Source of the DNA: Burkholderiales bacterium
GTDB taxonomy: Bacteria; Pseudomonadota; Gammaproteobacteria; Burkholderiales; WYBJ01
Direction of reading: 5' to 3'
Length of the DNA stretch: 36,623 nucleotides
Assembly: GCA_022841915.1 (NCBI GenBank)
Contig: JALHQN010000032.1
Coordinates: 1 to 36,623, forward strand
Shown here: positions 18,044 through 27,132 of the stretch, one piece after another
Numbering within the stretch: position 1 is the first letter of the stretch
Layout: every line of letters begins with the position of its first letter
Notes under the pieces: model-generated
Database searches by the model: none
What the model was told of the DNA's origin: nothing
The model's input: the letters and a program-made list of their open reading frames with translations, nothing else
Made by a program: the position numbers and the translations under genes

Positions 18044-18361
18044 CTAGCGCGACTCGCGTTGCAGCAGGTCCTCGATGCGCGACCTGGTGTCCGCGGTCAA
18101 CGCCAGCGCGCCCTGACAAAACGTCAGAAGTCCTGTCGCGTCAGGATCGGCGGCGAGCATTCGCTTGAGGCGCTGCATCTCATCGACGATGACAGCCCGT
18201 TCCTCGAGCAGCCGATTGAAGTCGACGTCGCAGGCAGGCACCGGAGGCGGAATGCAGTGTAGTTCTCGGCTGATCGCCAGGCGTTGCTCGTCGAGATCCG
18301 CCAGCATCAGGGTGGCTGCGTCGAGGACCACGGTGTTCAGGGTCGGGGGCGTCTGGTTCAT
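18044..18361 (-). CDS. Small hypothetical helical protein
   Basis: 105 residues from ATG 18361, with GGAGGG about 8 bases upstream; an in-frame TTG at 18379 is a less likely start. Content is mostly alpha-helical and acidic (VVLDAATLMLADLDEQRLAISRE, then DFNRLLEERAVIVDEMQRLKRML), with repeated Leu/Ile spacing that could form a short coiled coil. It resembles flagellar FliT-type or other small helical chaperones only in general character. I do not recognise a family. No signal peptide or membrane segment. Divergent from the flavin reductase gene. Confidence 0.6.
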   Translation of the reverse strand: MNQTPPTLNTVVLDAATLMLADLDEQRLAISRELHCIPPPVPACDVDFNRLLEERAVIVDEMQRLKRMLAADPDATGLLTFCQGALALTADTRSRIEDLLQRESR

Positions 18362-18497
18362 TGGCAAACCCTCCGGCAATAACGCGCATCGAACAGTCTA
18401 CTCCCGTCGGCGTCCGACGGCATGACCGTTCGCCGCAAACGCGTGCTAGCATCCTCCTGCCGATTTCCGGATCCCCAGCATTCTGCGAGGTAAACCC

Positions 18498-19154
18498 ATG
18501 TTCTTCGAAACCAAGGACCTGACGCGCGCTGCATTGAACGACCTCGGGCTCTCGTTCAATCCCTTCAAGGCCATCGTCGCACCTCGACCGATCGGCTGGA
18601 TCACGACGCAGAACGCCAAGGGCGTCGTGAACCTGGCACCCTATTCCTTCTTCAATGCAGTCTCGTCGGATCCGCCGATCGTTTTCTACGGCGCCAACGG
18701 CACGCATGACGCTGATGGCGGTGAGAAAGACTCGCTGCGCAACGTACGCGAGACGGGCGAGTTCGTCTGCAACCTGGTCACCTGGGAACTGCGCAGCCAG
18801 ATGAACGATACCGCCACCTCCGCGCCGAACGAGATCGACGAGATGCAAGCGGTCGGCATCGCTTCCCTGCCCTCGCGCCTGGTGAAACCCCCGCGGGTCG
18901 CCGCCTCGCCGGCGCACCTCGAGTGCAAGCTCCATCAGCTGGTCGAATTGCCGCCCGACCCCGCGACGGGCCAGCGCAACGTCATGGTGCTCGGCCTGGT
19001 GGTCGGCATCCACATCGACGACAACTTCGTGGTGGGCGGCCGCTTCGACACGACGCGAGCGCAACCCTTGGCCCGCCTCGGGTATCACGACTACGCGGTC
19101 GTCACCGAAGCCTTCGAAATGAAACGCCCGAGCTGGCCACTGAAAAAAGGATAA
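18498..19154 (+). CDS. Flavin reductase-like (FMN-binding split barrel) protein
   Basis: 218 residues; GAGGT lies 7-8 bases before the ATG. The motif APRPIGWITT (28-37), followed by NLAPYSFFNAVSSDPPIVFYG, is characteristic of the flavin-reductase-like/DIM6 domain that binds FMN. HIDDNFVVGGRFD and the late GYHDYAVV segment match the conserved C-terminal part. Members either supply reduced flavin to two-component monooxygenases or are FMN proteins of unknown role. No partner monooxygenase lies next to it. The protein ends in a Lys-rich tail just before a convergent Bug gene. Confidence 0.9.
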   Translation: MFFETKDLTRAALNDLGLSFNPFKAIVAPRPIGWITTQNAKGVVNLAPYSFFNAVSSDPPIVFYGANGTHDADGGEKDSLRNVRETGEFVCNLVTWELRSQMNDTATSAPNEIDEMQAVGIASLPSRLVKPPRVAASPAHLECKLHQLVELPPDPATGQRNVMVLGLVVGIHIDDNFVVGGRFDTTRAQPLARLGYHDYAVVTEAFEMKRPSWPLKKG

Positions 19155-19173
19155 GCTGCGGCAGGGTGCGGTA

Positions 19174-19192
19174 GCCTGTGCCCAAAACAGGC
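19174..19192. terminator. Hairpin between flavin reductase and Bug genes
   Basis: GCCTGT (19174-19179) and ACAGGC (19187-19192) around a 7-base loop, between convergent stops. No T-run; a possible weak terminator. Confidence 0.35.
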
Positions 19193-19230
19193 CAGCCCCC
19201 TCGCCTGCGAGTCGTCATCCGGCTCGAAGC

Positions 19231-20196
19231 CTAATTCACCTTCAGGCCGACTTCCCGGATCAGCTTGCCCCAGGTTTCCACTTCGCTCGCAAGGTGCTTG
19301 CGCAGCAGCTCCGGTGGGCCCGACAAGGGTTCTGCCCCCTGCGCGATCAGCCGGTCGCGCAGGACGGGCTCGTTCATCAGCGCCGAGAGTTCGCTGTTGA
19401 GTTTGCCGACCACGGCCGGCGGGGTCTTGGCTGCCCCCATGACCCCGAACCATCCAGCCGACTGAAAGCCCGGCACGCCGGCTTCCGCGATGGTCGGCAA
19501 TTCCGGCATCACCACCGATCGCTTGGCCCCCGTGACTGCGAGCGCACGCAGCGCACCGCTCTTCACGTAACTTGCCAGCACCAGTACGTTATCGAACGCG
19601 ACATCAAGGCGCCCGGCCAGCAGGTCGGGCATCAGCACACCGGTGCCCTTATACGGGACGAACAGCATGTCGATGCCGGCCATGCGCTTCAGATGCTCCC
19701 CCGAGAGGCGCTGCAAGGACGTGACGGTGGAACCTGAGTAGGTCAGCTTTCCGGGGCGTGCCCGCGCGTACTCGATGAGTTCCTTGACGCTGCGCACCGG
19801 CAAGCCCGGCTGCACGACCAGCAAGTAGGGCGAGGTGGCCAGGAGTGCGATCGGCTCCAGATCCTTTTGCACGTGAAACGAAAGCTTTGGGAAGAAGCTG
19901 TTGATGGTGCCGAGCGAGCCGGCGGCAAGCAGCAAGGTGTGGCCGTCGGGTTGCGCGCGAACGACGGTCTCGACCCCGATGATGCTGCCGGCGCCGGGAC
20001 GATTGTCGACCACGACCGGCTGCCCGATCCGCTCGCTCAGACGGGAAGCCACGAGACGCGCGATGATGTCGGTACTGCCGCCTGGCGCAACGGCGACGAC
20101 CATGCGAATGGGACGCTTCTGCAGTTCTTGTGCTGGCGCCAAGGCAGACGCCGAAATCAATCCCACGGCCAGCAGACCACGCATCATCTGGATCAC
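19231..20196 (-). CDS. Bug/TctC-family periplasmic solute-binding protein, downstream of parC
   Basis: 321 residues starting at GTG 20196, which has GAGGAG 6 bases upstream. A signal peptide is visible (MIQMMRGLLAVGLISASALA, cleavage near PAQ). Bug family motifs: RPIRMVVAVAPGGSTDIIARLVA, VDNRPGAGSIIG, FVPYKGTG, LPTIAEAGVPGF. Bug proteins bind carboxylates, nicotinate, amino acids and similar ligands, sometimes for tripartite tricarboxylate transporters; here no TctA/TctB is nearby, as with most Bug paralogues. The start is only 10 bases from the parC stop, so it is probably read from the parE-parC transcript. Confidence 0.92.
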   Translation of the reverse strand: MIQMMRGLLAVGLISASALAPAQELQKRPIRMVVAVAPGGSTDIIARLVASRLSERIGQPVVVDNRPGAGSIIGVETVVRAQPDGHTLLLAAGSLGTINSFFPKLSFHVQKDLEPIALLATSPYLLVVQPGLPVRSVKELIEYARARPGKLTYSGSTVTSLQRLSGEHLKRMAGIDMLFVPYKGTGVLMPDLLAGRLDVAFDNVLVLASYVKSGALRALAVTGAKRSVVMPELPTIAEAGVPGFQSAGWFGVMGAAKTPPAVVGKLNSELSALMNEPVLRDRLIAQGAEPLSGPPELLRKHLASEVETWGKLIREVGLKVN

Positions 20197-20206
20197 GCCA
20201 CGCTCC

Positions 20207-22528
20207 TCACTTCAGTCGTGTCACCTTGTAGCGTACATCGACCATCCTGCCGCGCTGCGCCCGCTTGCCGACATGCTGCGCGAGCGCATCGCCCTGCAGG
20301 TTCTCCTCCACCACTTTGCCGCGGCGCTCGCCCACGATCGTGATCGAGCGGCCATCACACACCGCCGCGGAAGCCAGCGTAACGCCTTCCGGCAAACCAA
20401 GCAACTGAACACCCACGCCGCCGTTGGCTCGCGTGGGGACGTCGGCGAGCGGAAACAAAAGCAAGCGTCCATCCGAGGACAATGCACCCAGCATCGCCTT
20501 GTCGGCATACTTCGGCGGCGCCTCGGGAGCCCATACCGGCAGTGCTGGCAGCACTTCGGCGCCTTCAGGCACGCTCATGAACTCCTTGCCTGCCTTGATT
20601 CGCGTCACCATATCGCGGAGTCGACACAGAAATCCGTTGCCTTGCGTGGTGGCCAACAGGTAGAGCATCTCGGGCAGCCCGCTGCCGATCCAGCGGATCA
20701 CATCGCTGTCCGAACCGATCAGCGAGTTCACCGGCACCCCCTCGCCGCGCCCGGTGGGCAGGCTCGCCACGGCGAGCGTGTAGGTCTTGCCCGACTGGCC
20801 GAGCAAGACCACCTGATCGGTGGTCTTGCCCTCGAGTTCCAGGAACCGTGCGTCGCCATCCTTGAACGAGATCGCCCCCATGTCGATGCCATGGCCGTTG
20901 CGGGCGCGTATCCACCCCCGCTGCGAGAGGATGACGGTCACCGGCTCCTCGACCACCGAACGTTCGATCGTGGCGCGATCCGCCGATTCGATCGTCGTGC
21001 GACGCTCGTCGCCGTACTTCTTCGCATCCTCCCCCAGCTCCTTGATCACGACCGAACGCAGTGCCTTGTCCGATCCGAGGATGCGATTGAAGTCGTCGCG
21101 CTCGCCCTGCAGCCGCTTGCTCTCCTCGTTGAGCTTGATGCCGTCGAGGCGCGTCAACTGCCCCAGGCGCAGGTCGCAGATGTCTTGGGCCTGACGTTCG
21201 GTGAACTTCCATCGTTCCATCAGGGCAGCGCGAGCGGACGGCACGTCCTCCGACGCCCGGATGATCCGGATGATTTCGTCGATATGCGCGAAGGCGAGAA
21301 TGCGGCCTTGCACGATATGCAAACGGTCTTCGCATCTCTGTAATCTGAACTGCGTGCGCCGGCGCACCGTCGCAATGCGGAAATCGGTCCACTCGCGCAG
21401 AATCTCGACGATGCCCTTCTGGTCGGGCAGCCCGTCCAGACCGATCCACGTCATGTTGATCGGGATCTTCGTCTCGAGGCTCGTATGCACGAGCAGCGCA
21501 TTGATCGTCTCCTCGACGCTCTGGCGCGAGGAGCGCGGCTCGATGACCAACCGGAGCCTCGACTTGCGGTCCGACTCGTCGCGCACCGACTCGACCAGAT
21601 CGAGAATGAACTGACGGGTACGCTTCTGCTCCGGACTGACGTCCTTGCGGCCGGTCGACGGCTTGGGGTCGACGAGCGCCTGGATCTCCTCCTGCACCTG
21701 CCGCGCCGACGTCGTGTGCGGCAGCTCCGTCACTACGATCTGCCACTGCCCTCGTGCCAGGTTCTCCACCATCCAGCGCGCCCGCATGGTGATCGAGCCG
21801 CGCCCGGTTTCGTAGGCGGCACGCAGATCCTCGGGACGCGAGATGATTTGTCCGCCACCCGGGAAATCCGGCCCGGGCAGCAGTTGATGGATCTCATCGA
21901 CGCTCGCCTTCGGATCGCGAATCACCGCGATCGCAGCTTCGACGACTTCGCGCAAGTTGTGCGGCGGAATGCGGGTCGAGAAGCCGACCGGGATCCCGAA
22001 CGACCCATTCAGCAGCCCGAACGGCAGCCGCGCGGGCAGCAGCACCGGCTCCTCGAACTTGCCGTCGTAGTTCTTCTGGAAATCGACCGTGCCTTCGTCG
22101 ATCTCGGCCAGCATGAGTTCGGCATAGCGTGACAACCGCGCCTCGGTGTACCGATAAGCTGCCGCCGAGTCGCCGTCCCGACTGCCGAAGTTGCCCTGGC
22201 CCTCGATCAGGGGATAGCGCATGCTGAAAGGCTGCGCGAGGTGCACCATGGCCTCGTAGGTGGAGGCATCGCCGTGCGGGTGATACTTGCCGAGCACCTC
22301 GCCGACATAGCGCGCGCACTTGGTGAAGCCTTGGGCCCCCGCGGCACTGATGGCGTAGAGGATGCGTCGCTGCACCGGCTTCAGTCCGTCAGCGACCTCG
22401 GGCAGTGCTCTCGCCTTGACGGTGCTGACCGCATAGCTCAGATAGGCTTGAGAGGCGTGCGATTCGATCGGCGCAATGTTTTCGTCGTTGTCGTCGTCGA
22501 ACAGATCCGGTGTGCGTGTGTCGTCCAT
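20207..22528 (-). CDS. parC: DNA topoisomerase IV subunit A
   Basis: 773 residues, near E. coli ParC (752). The N-terminal breakage-reunion domain has the active-site Tyr127 in YRYTEARL. The segment [12 protein letters not shown] (84-95) is the quinolone-determining region. The long coiled region (about 370-490) and the C-terminal beta-pinwheel, with its degenerate repeats, follow to the end. It decatenates daughter chromosomes with ParE. The position equal to E. coli ParC Ser80 is Ala88 here, while Glu92 (equal to Glu84) is kept. It lies 87 bases downstream of parE and just upstream of a Bug gene on the same strand. Confidence 0.97.
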   Translation of the reverse strand: MDDTRTPDLFDDDNDENIAPIESHASQAYLSYAVSTVKARALPEVADGLKPVQRRILYAISAAGAQGFTKCARYVGEVLGKYHPHGDASTYEAMVHLAQPFSMRYPLIEGQGNFGSRDGDSAAAYRYTEARLSRYAELMLAEIDEGTVDFQKNYDGKFEEPVLLPARLPFGLLNGSFGIPVGFSTRIPPHNLREVVEAAIAVIRDPKASVDEIHQLLPGPDFPGGGQIISRPEDLRAAYETGRGSITMRARWMVENLARGQWQIVVTELPHTTSARQVQEEIQALVDPKPSTGRKDVSPEQKRTRQFILDLVESVRDESDRKSRLRLVIEPRSSRQSVEETINALLVHTSLETKIPINMTWIGLDGLPDQKGIVEILREWTDFRIATVRRRTQFRLQRCEDRLHIVQGRILAFAHIDEIIRIIRASEDVPSARAALMERWKFTERQAQDICDLRLGQLTRLDGIKLNEESKRLQGERDDFNRILGSDKALRSVVIKELGEDAKKYGDERRTTIESADRATIERSVVEEPVTVILSQRGWIRARNGHGIDMGAISFKDGDARFLELEGKTTDQVVLLGQSGKTYTLAVASLPTGRGEGVPVNSLIGSDSDVIRWIGSGLPEMLYLLATTQGNGFLCRLRDMVTRIKAGKEFMSVPEGAEVLPALPVWAPEAPPKYADKAMLGALSSDGRLLLFPLADVPTRANGGVGVQLLGLPEGVTLASAAVCDGRSITIVGERRGKVVEENLQGDALAQHVGKRAQRGRMVDVRYKVTRLK

Positions 22529-22615
22529 GCGTCAGCCTGTGATCAATGCTTCGCCTGCCGCCCCTGCGGAGGGCTGCATGCGTACTGTGAGTGTCTTCGG
22601 AGGCGCCCGGACCGA

Positions 22616-24610
22616 CTAGATGTCGGCCTCGACGCTTCTCCAGTGTTCGCGCATCCAGTTGCGCCGCCCCTCGGCCTCGCCCGCATCCATCAGCAGTTCG
22701 AAGGTCGAGCGCACTCGCTGGATTTCGTCGCGGTCCAGACGCATCTGCACCAGCCGACGCGTGTCGGGATTCATCGTCGTGTCCCAAAGCTGCTCCGGGC
22801 TCATTTCGCCCAGGCCCTTGAACCGCGAGATCTCCCAGGACTGCTCCTTCACGCCTTCCTTGCGCAGCAACCCGAGGGCGTCGTCGAGTTCCTCCTCGTC
22901 GAGGCAGTACACGCGCCGGGGCGGCTTGTTCTTGCCTTGCGACGGGACCTCGATCTTGAACAAGGGCGGCTGCGCGACATACAGGCGTCCGGCCTCGACC
23001 AGTTTCGGGCAATGCATGAAGAAAAACGTGAGCAGCAGCGCCTGGATGTGTCCGCCATCGACATCGGCATCGGTCATGACCACGATGCGGCCGTAGCGCA
23101 AGCCCGAAAGATCCGGGGTGTCGTCGAATCCATGCGGATCCAGCCCGATCGCCGTGGCGATCGCCTGCAATTCCTTGTTGGCGAGCACCGTGCGCGAATC
23201 CTTGCTCATCGTGTTGAGCACCTTCCCGCGCAGTGGCAGCACCGCCTGCGTATCCTTGTCGCGCGCTTCCTTGGCCGAGCCGCCGGCCGAATCGCCCTCC
23301 ACCATGAAGAGTTCGTTGCGGGAGGTGTCGCCCGAGGCGCAATCGACCAGTTTGCCCGGCAGCGTCGCGACCCCGGACGACTTCTTGCGCTCGTACTTCT
23401 GCCCTTTGCGCAGACGGTTCATCGCCTGCTCCACGGCCAGTTCGGCGATGCGCTTGCCGTCTTCCGGGTGTGCGTTGAGCCACAACTCGAAAGCATCGCG
23501 AACACACAACTCGAGCAGACGAACTGCATGCTTCGTGGTCAGCTTCTCCTTCGTCTGACCGTGAAACTGGGTGCGCACGATGCGCGCGGAGAGCGTGAAG
23601 CACGCGCGCGACCACATGTCCTCGGCCACCAGCTTCACGCCCTTGGGGGTGATGCTGCGGGTGTCCATGAACGCGCGCAGTGCGTCGAAGATACCGTTGC
23701 GAAAGCCCAGTTCGTGCGTGCCGCCGGAGCGGGTCGGGATCAAGTTGACATGGCTTTCGGTGAAGGTATCGCCATAGGCAAGAAAGCCGATGGCCCAGGC
23801 CGCACCCTCGCCGGGAAGAATCTCCGTCGACTGCTCCTTCGGGTTCTCGTCGAAGTAGCGCTCGCCGGTGAAGATCGGAGCGGCCAGTTCGCGCCCGCCG
23901 ATCATGGCGTCGAAATACTGGGGCATGCCCCCTTTGTACGTCCACGTCTTCTCGTCGAATCCGTCCTTCGATTCGATCCGCAACACGGTGGTGAGTCCGG
24001 GCAGCAGGTAGGCCTTGGAGCGCACCAGATGTTCCAACTCGCCCTGCGGAATGTTGGGGCTGTCGAAATACTTCGGATCGGGCCAGGCGCGTACCACCGT
24101 GCCGGTACGCCGCTCGAATTCCTTGGCCTTGGTGCTCTTGAGCGTCTGCACGATGTCGCCGTTTTCGAAGGCGAGCTCGTGTTTGCCGCCTTCACGATAG
24201 ACGGTGACTTCGAGGCGCCGCGACAACGCGTTGGTCACCGCTACGCCCACGCCGTGCAAGCCCCCAGCGATGACGTAGGCGCTCTCCGAGCCTTCCTTGT
24301 TGAACTTGCCCCCGGCATGCAGCATGGTGAAGGCCATTTCGACGACGTGCTTGCCTTCCTCGGCATGCATCCCGACCGGAATGCCCCGCCCCTCGTCGGC
24401 GACTTCCACCGATCCGTCGCGGAAAAGTGTCACCACCACCTTGCGGCCGAAGCCGGCGAGTGCCTCGTCGACGGCGTTGTCGATGGCCTCCTGGATGATA
24501 TGCAACGGGTGCACCACATGGGTGTACATCCCGGGATTCTGCCGTACGGGCTCGAGGCCCTTCAGCGCGCGAAAAGAAGCTTCGTTGTAAACGGTTTTCT
24601 TGTTTGCCAT
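22616..24610 (-). CDS. parE: DNA topoisomerase IV subunit B
   Basis: 664 residues from ATG 24610 (MANKKTVYNEASF), which aligns with the usual ParE start; a TTG at 24715 with GGAG upstream would add 35 residues with no homology. GHKL ATPase: Asn in EAIDNAVDEAL, DEGRGIPVG, and GGLHGVGVAVTNALS. TOPRIM domain: EGDSAGGSAKEARD, then TDADVDGGHIQALLLTFFF, and the closing RFKGLGEMSPEQLWDTTM, all typical. It provides ATP hydrolysis and metal binding for topoisomerase IV. It is first in the parE-parC-bug transcription order. Confidence 0.97.
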   Translation of the reverse strand: MANKKTVYNEASFRALKGLEPVRQNPGMYTHVVHPLHIIQEAIDNAVDEALAGFGRKVVVTLFRDGSVEVADEGRGIPVGMHAEEGKHVVEMAFTMLHAGGKFNKEGSESAYVIAGGLHGVGVAVTNALSRRLEVTVYREGGKHELAFENGDIVQTLKSTKAKEFERRTGTVVRAWPDPKYFDSPNIPQGELEHLVRSKAYLLPGLTTVLRIESKDGFDEKTWTYKGGMPQYFDAMIGGRELAAPIFTGERYFDENPKEQSTEILPGEGAAWAIGFLAYGDTFTESHVNLIPTRSGGTHELGFRNGIFDALRAFMDTRSITPKGVKLVAEDMWSRACFTLSARIVRTQFHGQTKEKLTTKHAVRLLELCVRDAFELWLNAHPEDGKRIAELAVEQAMNRLRKGQKYERKKSSGVATLPGKLVDCASGDTSRNELFMVEGDSAGGSAKEARDKDTQAVLPLRGKVLNTMSKDSRTVLANKELQAIATAIGLDPHGFDDTPDLSGLRYGRIVVMTDADVDGGHIQALLLTFFFMHCPKLVEAGRLYVAQPPLFKIEVPSQGKNKPPRRVYCLDEEELDDALGLLRKEGVKEQSWEISRFKGLGEMSPEQLWDTTMNPDTRRLVQMRLDRDEIQRVRSTFELLMDAGEAEGRRNWMREHWRSVEADI

Positions 24611-24696
24611 GGAGATGTTGCTCGTATGCACGACAGGGCCGCGATCGCCGATGGACCACCATCGGTCGGGGCCCGGAGGCTGTTCAGCCACTACGG

Positions 24697-24725
24697 ATTG
24701 TAGCGCAGTCGACAAGACGTCGACT
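24697..24725 (-). promoter_or_regulatory. Possible parE promoter with overlapping inverted repeat
   Basis: TACAAT on the minus strand (24702-24697), 5 of 6 to the -10 consensus. AGTCGAC-AAGAC-GTCGACT (24707-24725), a perfect 7-bp-armed inverted repeat, overlaps where the -35 would lie, suggesting an operator. No good -35 hexamer. Confidence 0.3.
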
Positions 24726-24815
24726 CCGGGGGCAGGCGTCTAGTGTACTGCTTGTTGCCGGCCCACCGCGAGCCGAGCGTGACGTCCGCCGCGGTCACGA
24801 ATCGTGAGGCCAGCA

Positions 24816-24845
24816 TGGACAGGAGCCCGCCACCGCCGCTATAGT
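24816..24845 (+). promoter_or_regulatory. Sigma-70-like promoter for the enoyl-CoA hydratase-family gene
   Basis: TGGACA (24816-24821), an 18-base spacer and TATAGT (24840-24845), each hexamer 5 of 6 to consensus. The start would be near 24852, giving about 50 bases of leader. Confidence 0.5.
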
Positions 24846-24900
24846 CGCCGCGCACCCGCGCGCCACGGCCCGCGCGACCTCACCCTGCCAGGAGACAAGC

Positions 24901-25689
24901 TTGTCCGATATGTTGCTGTTCGAAATCCGTGACCAGGTCGCGACCATCACGCTCAATCGGCCGGAAAAACTCAACGCCTTCACCGACGCCATGCTCGATG
25001 CCTGGATCGAGGCGCTCGAATACTGCCGGGTCAATGATCAGGTGCGCGCCGTGGTCATCACCGGGTCGGGAAGGGCCTTCTGCAGCGGCGGCGACGTGGG
25101 CGGCTTCAAGGATCGGGCGGCGGCAACACCGGCGGAGATCAAACGCCGTCTGGCCGAGGGCACGCAGCGCCTGCCGCGCAAGATGGCGGAAGTCGACAAG
25201 CCTCTGATCGCCGCGATCAACGGCGCCGCTTACGGCGGTGGGCTCGATGTGGCGCTGATGTGCGACATCCGGATCGCAGCCCAGGGCGCCAAGCTCGCCG
25301 AAACCTACGCTCGCATGGGCCTGGTCCCTGGGGCAGGCGGCGCCTGGTATCTGCCGCGACTCATCGGCACGGCCAGGGCGCTCGAAATGTTGTGGACGGG
25401 CGAGCCCATCAGCGCACAGGAAGCCGAGCGCATCGGTCTCGTCAACCGTGTCGTCCCGGATGCCGAACTGATGGGATATACGATGGCCTATGCGAGCAAG
25501 ATCGCCGCCGGCGCCCCCCTGTCCATGCGCATCATCAAGAAGATTGTCTATCAGGGGCTGACACAGAACCTCGACGACGCGCTCGACCTGGCTGCCTCGA
25601 ACATGTCCATCGTACGCACCAGCGACGATCATCTGGAAGCATTGGCGGCGTTCAAGGAAAAGCGCAGGCCCGTTTTCAAAGGCGAATGA
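24901..25689 (+). CDS. Enoyl-CoA hydratase/isomerase family protein
   Basis: 262 residues starting at TTG 24901, which has AGGAG exactly 6 bases upstream; ATG 24910 is the alternative. Crotonase-fold signatures: ITLNRPEKLNAF, oxyanion-hole segments GSGRAFCSGGDV (55-66) and NGAAYGGGLDVALMCDIRIA (108-126), and EAERIGLVNRVVP. At the position of the first catalytic Glu of classical hydratases (the E in PExxxG) this protein has Tyr136 before RMG140. It may therefore not be a simple 2-enoyl-CoA hydratase; other crotonase chemistry (isomerase, hydrolase, decarboxylase) is possible. It stands alone, divergent from parE. Confidence 0.88.
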   Translation: MSDMLLFEIRDQVATITLNRPEKLNAFTDAMLDAWIEALEYCRVNDQVRAVVITGSGRAFCSGGDVGGFKDRAAATPAEIKRRLAEGTQRLPRKMAEVDKPLIAAINGAAYGGGLDVALMCDIRIAAQGAKLAETYARMGLVPGAGGAWYLPRLIGTARALEMLWTGEPISAQEAERIGLVNRVVPDAELMGYTMAYASKIAAGAPLSMRIIKKIVYQGLTQNLDDALDLAASNMSIVRTSDDHLEALAAFKEKRRPVFKGE

Positions 25690-25783
25690 CGCGGCGCCGC
25701 GCGCGGCCGTGTCCGCCCGCCCCGGATCACGGTCGTTGCAGGTGGAAGACGATTGCGAAAGGATCTTTCCAGCCGAGCGCCGC

Positions 25784-25789
25784 TATAAT
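25784..25789 (+). promoter_or_regulatory. -10 element upstream of the STAS gene
   Basis: Perfect TATAAT, about 34 bases before the STAS start codon; no clear -35. It probably marks the start of the STAS-MBL-CHASE2/PP2C operon. Confidence 0.4.
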
Positions 25790-25822
25790 CGGTTGGCATC
25801 GCATCCTCCCGCAGGCAAGCCC

Positions 25823-26176
25823 ATGGATCTTAAGCCCACCCATCAAGGTAGCGCCACTGTCCTGAGCCCGGCGGGGCGCATCGACCACGCAACCGCGGAC
25901 GCCTTCCAGGGCGCACTGCAGCCGCACGTCGATCAGTGCAAGGCTGGCCATGCGCCCATCGTGCTGGACATGCACGGGCTCGACTACATCAGCAGCGTGG
26001 GGTTGCGCGTACTGATGATGGCCGCGCGCCAAGTCAAGACCCAGCACGGCCGCATGGTCATTTCCGGGCTGACGCCGCTGGTGAAGGAAGTGTTCGAGAT
26101 CAGCCGCTTCAATCTCGTGTTCGAGTTGTTCGAAGACCGAAGAGCAGCGATTGCCGCTCTGGGGAGCGACGGGTGA
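25823..26176 (+). CDS. STAS-domain anti-sigma factor antagonist (RsbV/SpoIIAA-like)
   Basis: 117 residues, one STAS domain. The ATG at 25823 has only a weak AGG upstream. The key loop is HGLDYISSVGLRVL; Ser58 aligns with the phosphorylated Ser of RsbV/SpoIIAA. The remaining core (IVLDMHGL, GRMVISGLTPLVKEVFEISRF) fits bacterial antagonists. In partner switching the unphosphorylated form binds the kinase/anti-sigma protein; a PP2C phosphatase resets it. Both a PP2C protein and an RsbW-like HATPase are encoded within 4.6 kb. The stop overlaps the next start (GTGA). Confidence 0.9.
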   Translation: MDLKPTHQGSATVLSPAGRIDHATADAFQGALQPHVDQCKAGHAPIVLDMHGLDYISSVGLRVLMMAARQVKTQHGRMVISGLTPLVKEVFEISRFNLVFELFEDRRAAIAALGSDG

Positions 26177-27132
26177 AGCTACGATTCTGGGGCACACGCG
26201 GTTCCATACCAATCGCCCTCACAGCGCCGGCCATACGAGGCAAACTCATTACAGCATTGAGCGGCGCTATCGGCCGTGGCCTGGATACGCCCGAAAAGAT
26301 CGCGCATTACGTCGACAACGATCTGAGCTTCGACGTTCGCGGCACCTTCGGCGGACATTCCTCCTGCGTCGATCTGGTCACGACGGGCGACGAGCACGTC
26401 ATATTCGACCTGGGCAGCGGCGCGCGACCGCTGGGCCAAGCCATGCTCGACCGTTACGGGCCCGCGTCGCCGCAGACCTACCATGTGTTCATGTCCCACG
26501 TGCATTGGGATCACATCATGGGGTTTCCCTTCTTCGCCCCCGTCTACATTCCCGGCAATCGCATCGTGATCCATGGCTGCCACGATGTTCTGGAGGCAGC
26601 GTTCCGTCGGCAACAGGCTGCGCCCAGCTTTCCCGTCGATTTTTCGCAGTTGGCAGCGACCATCGAATTCGATCTCATGGTGCCAGGCAAGCGACAGCGC
26701 ATCGCCGGGCTCGATGTCACGCCGAAGTTGCAGCGCCACGAAGGCGACTCGTATGGCTATCGTGTCGAGGCCAACGGAAAATGCATCGTGTATTCCACCG
26801 ACTCGGAGCACAAGGTGGACGATCACGAGGAGCGCGCATCCTTCGTCGAGTTTTTCCGCGATGCCGACATCGTCGTCTTCGATGCCATGTATGCGCTGGC
26901 TGACGCCATCTCGGTGAAGGCGGACTGGGGACACTCGAGCAACATCGTCGGCGTGGAACTTTGCCAGGCCGCCGGCGTGCGCTGCCTGTGCATGTACCAT
27001 CACGAGCCGGCCTACGACGATGAACGCATCGCCGCCGTCCTGCAGGAAACACGCCGATTCGAGGAGATCACCCGCAGCGGCCCTCCCCTGCAGATCGTCT
27101 CGGCTTACGACGGCCTCGAGCTCACCGCTTGA
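26173..27132 (+). CDS. Metallo-beta-lactamase-fold hydrolase (PhnP/cyclic phosphodiesterase-like)
   Basis: 319 residues. The GTG at 26173 overlaps the STAS stop (GTGA) and has GGGGAG 7 bases upstream. It begins KLRFWGTRGSIP, typical of the PhnP/RNase Z-like branch of MBL enzymes. The metal-binding motif is His109-Val-His111-Trp-Asp113-His114, with further likely ligands His189, Asp210 (STD) and His254 (DWGHSS). This branch includes phosphodiesterases for cyclic or RNA phosphates, so the enzyme might act on a small nucleotide or phosphate ester. Coupling between STAS and PP2C genes suggests it belongs to the same signalling unit. Its substrate is unknown. Confidence 0.88.
   Translation: MKLRFWGTRGSIPIALTAPAIRGKLITALSGAIGRGLDTPEKIAHYVDNDLSFDVRGTFGGHSSCVDLVTTGDEHVIFDLGSGARPLGQAMLDRYGPASPQTYHVFMSHVHWDHIMGFPFFAPVYIPGNRIVIHGCHDVLEAAFRRQQAAPSFPVDFSQLAATIEFDLMVPGKRQRIAGLDVTPKLQRHEGDSYGYRVEANGKCIVYSTDSEHKVDDHEERASFVEFFRDADIVVFDAMYALADAISVKADWGHSSNIVGVELCQAAGVRCLCMYHHEPAYDDERIAAVLQETRRFEEITRSGPPLQIVSAYDGLELTA

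Noticed and set aside
22241-24703. Long plus-strand open frame (820 codons) opposite parE.
   Set aside because: It mirrors a certain gene in a GC-rich genome; its translation is rich in His/Arg/Gln and matches no family.
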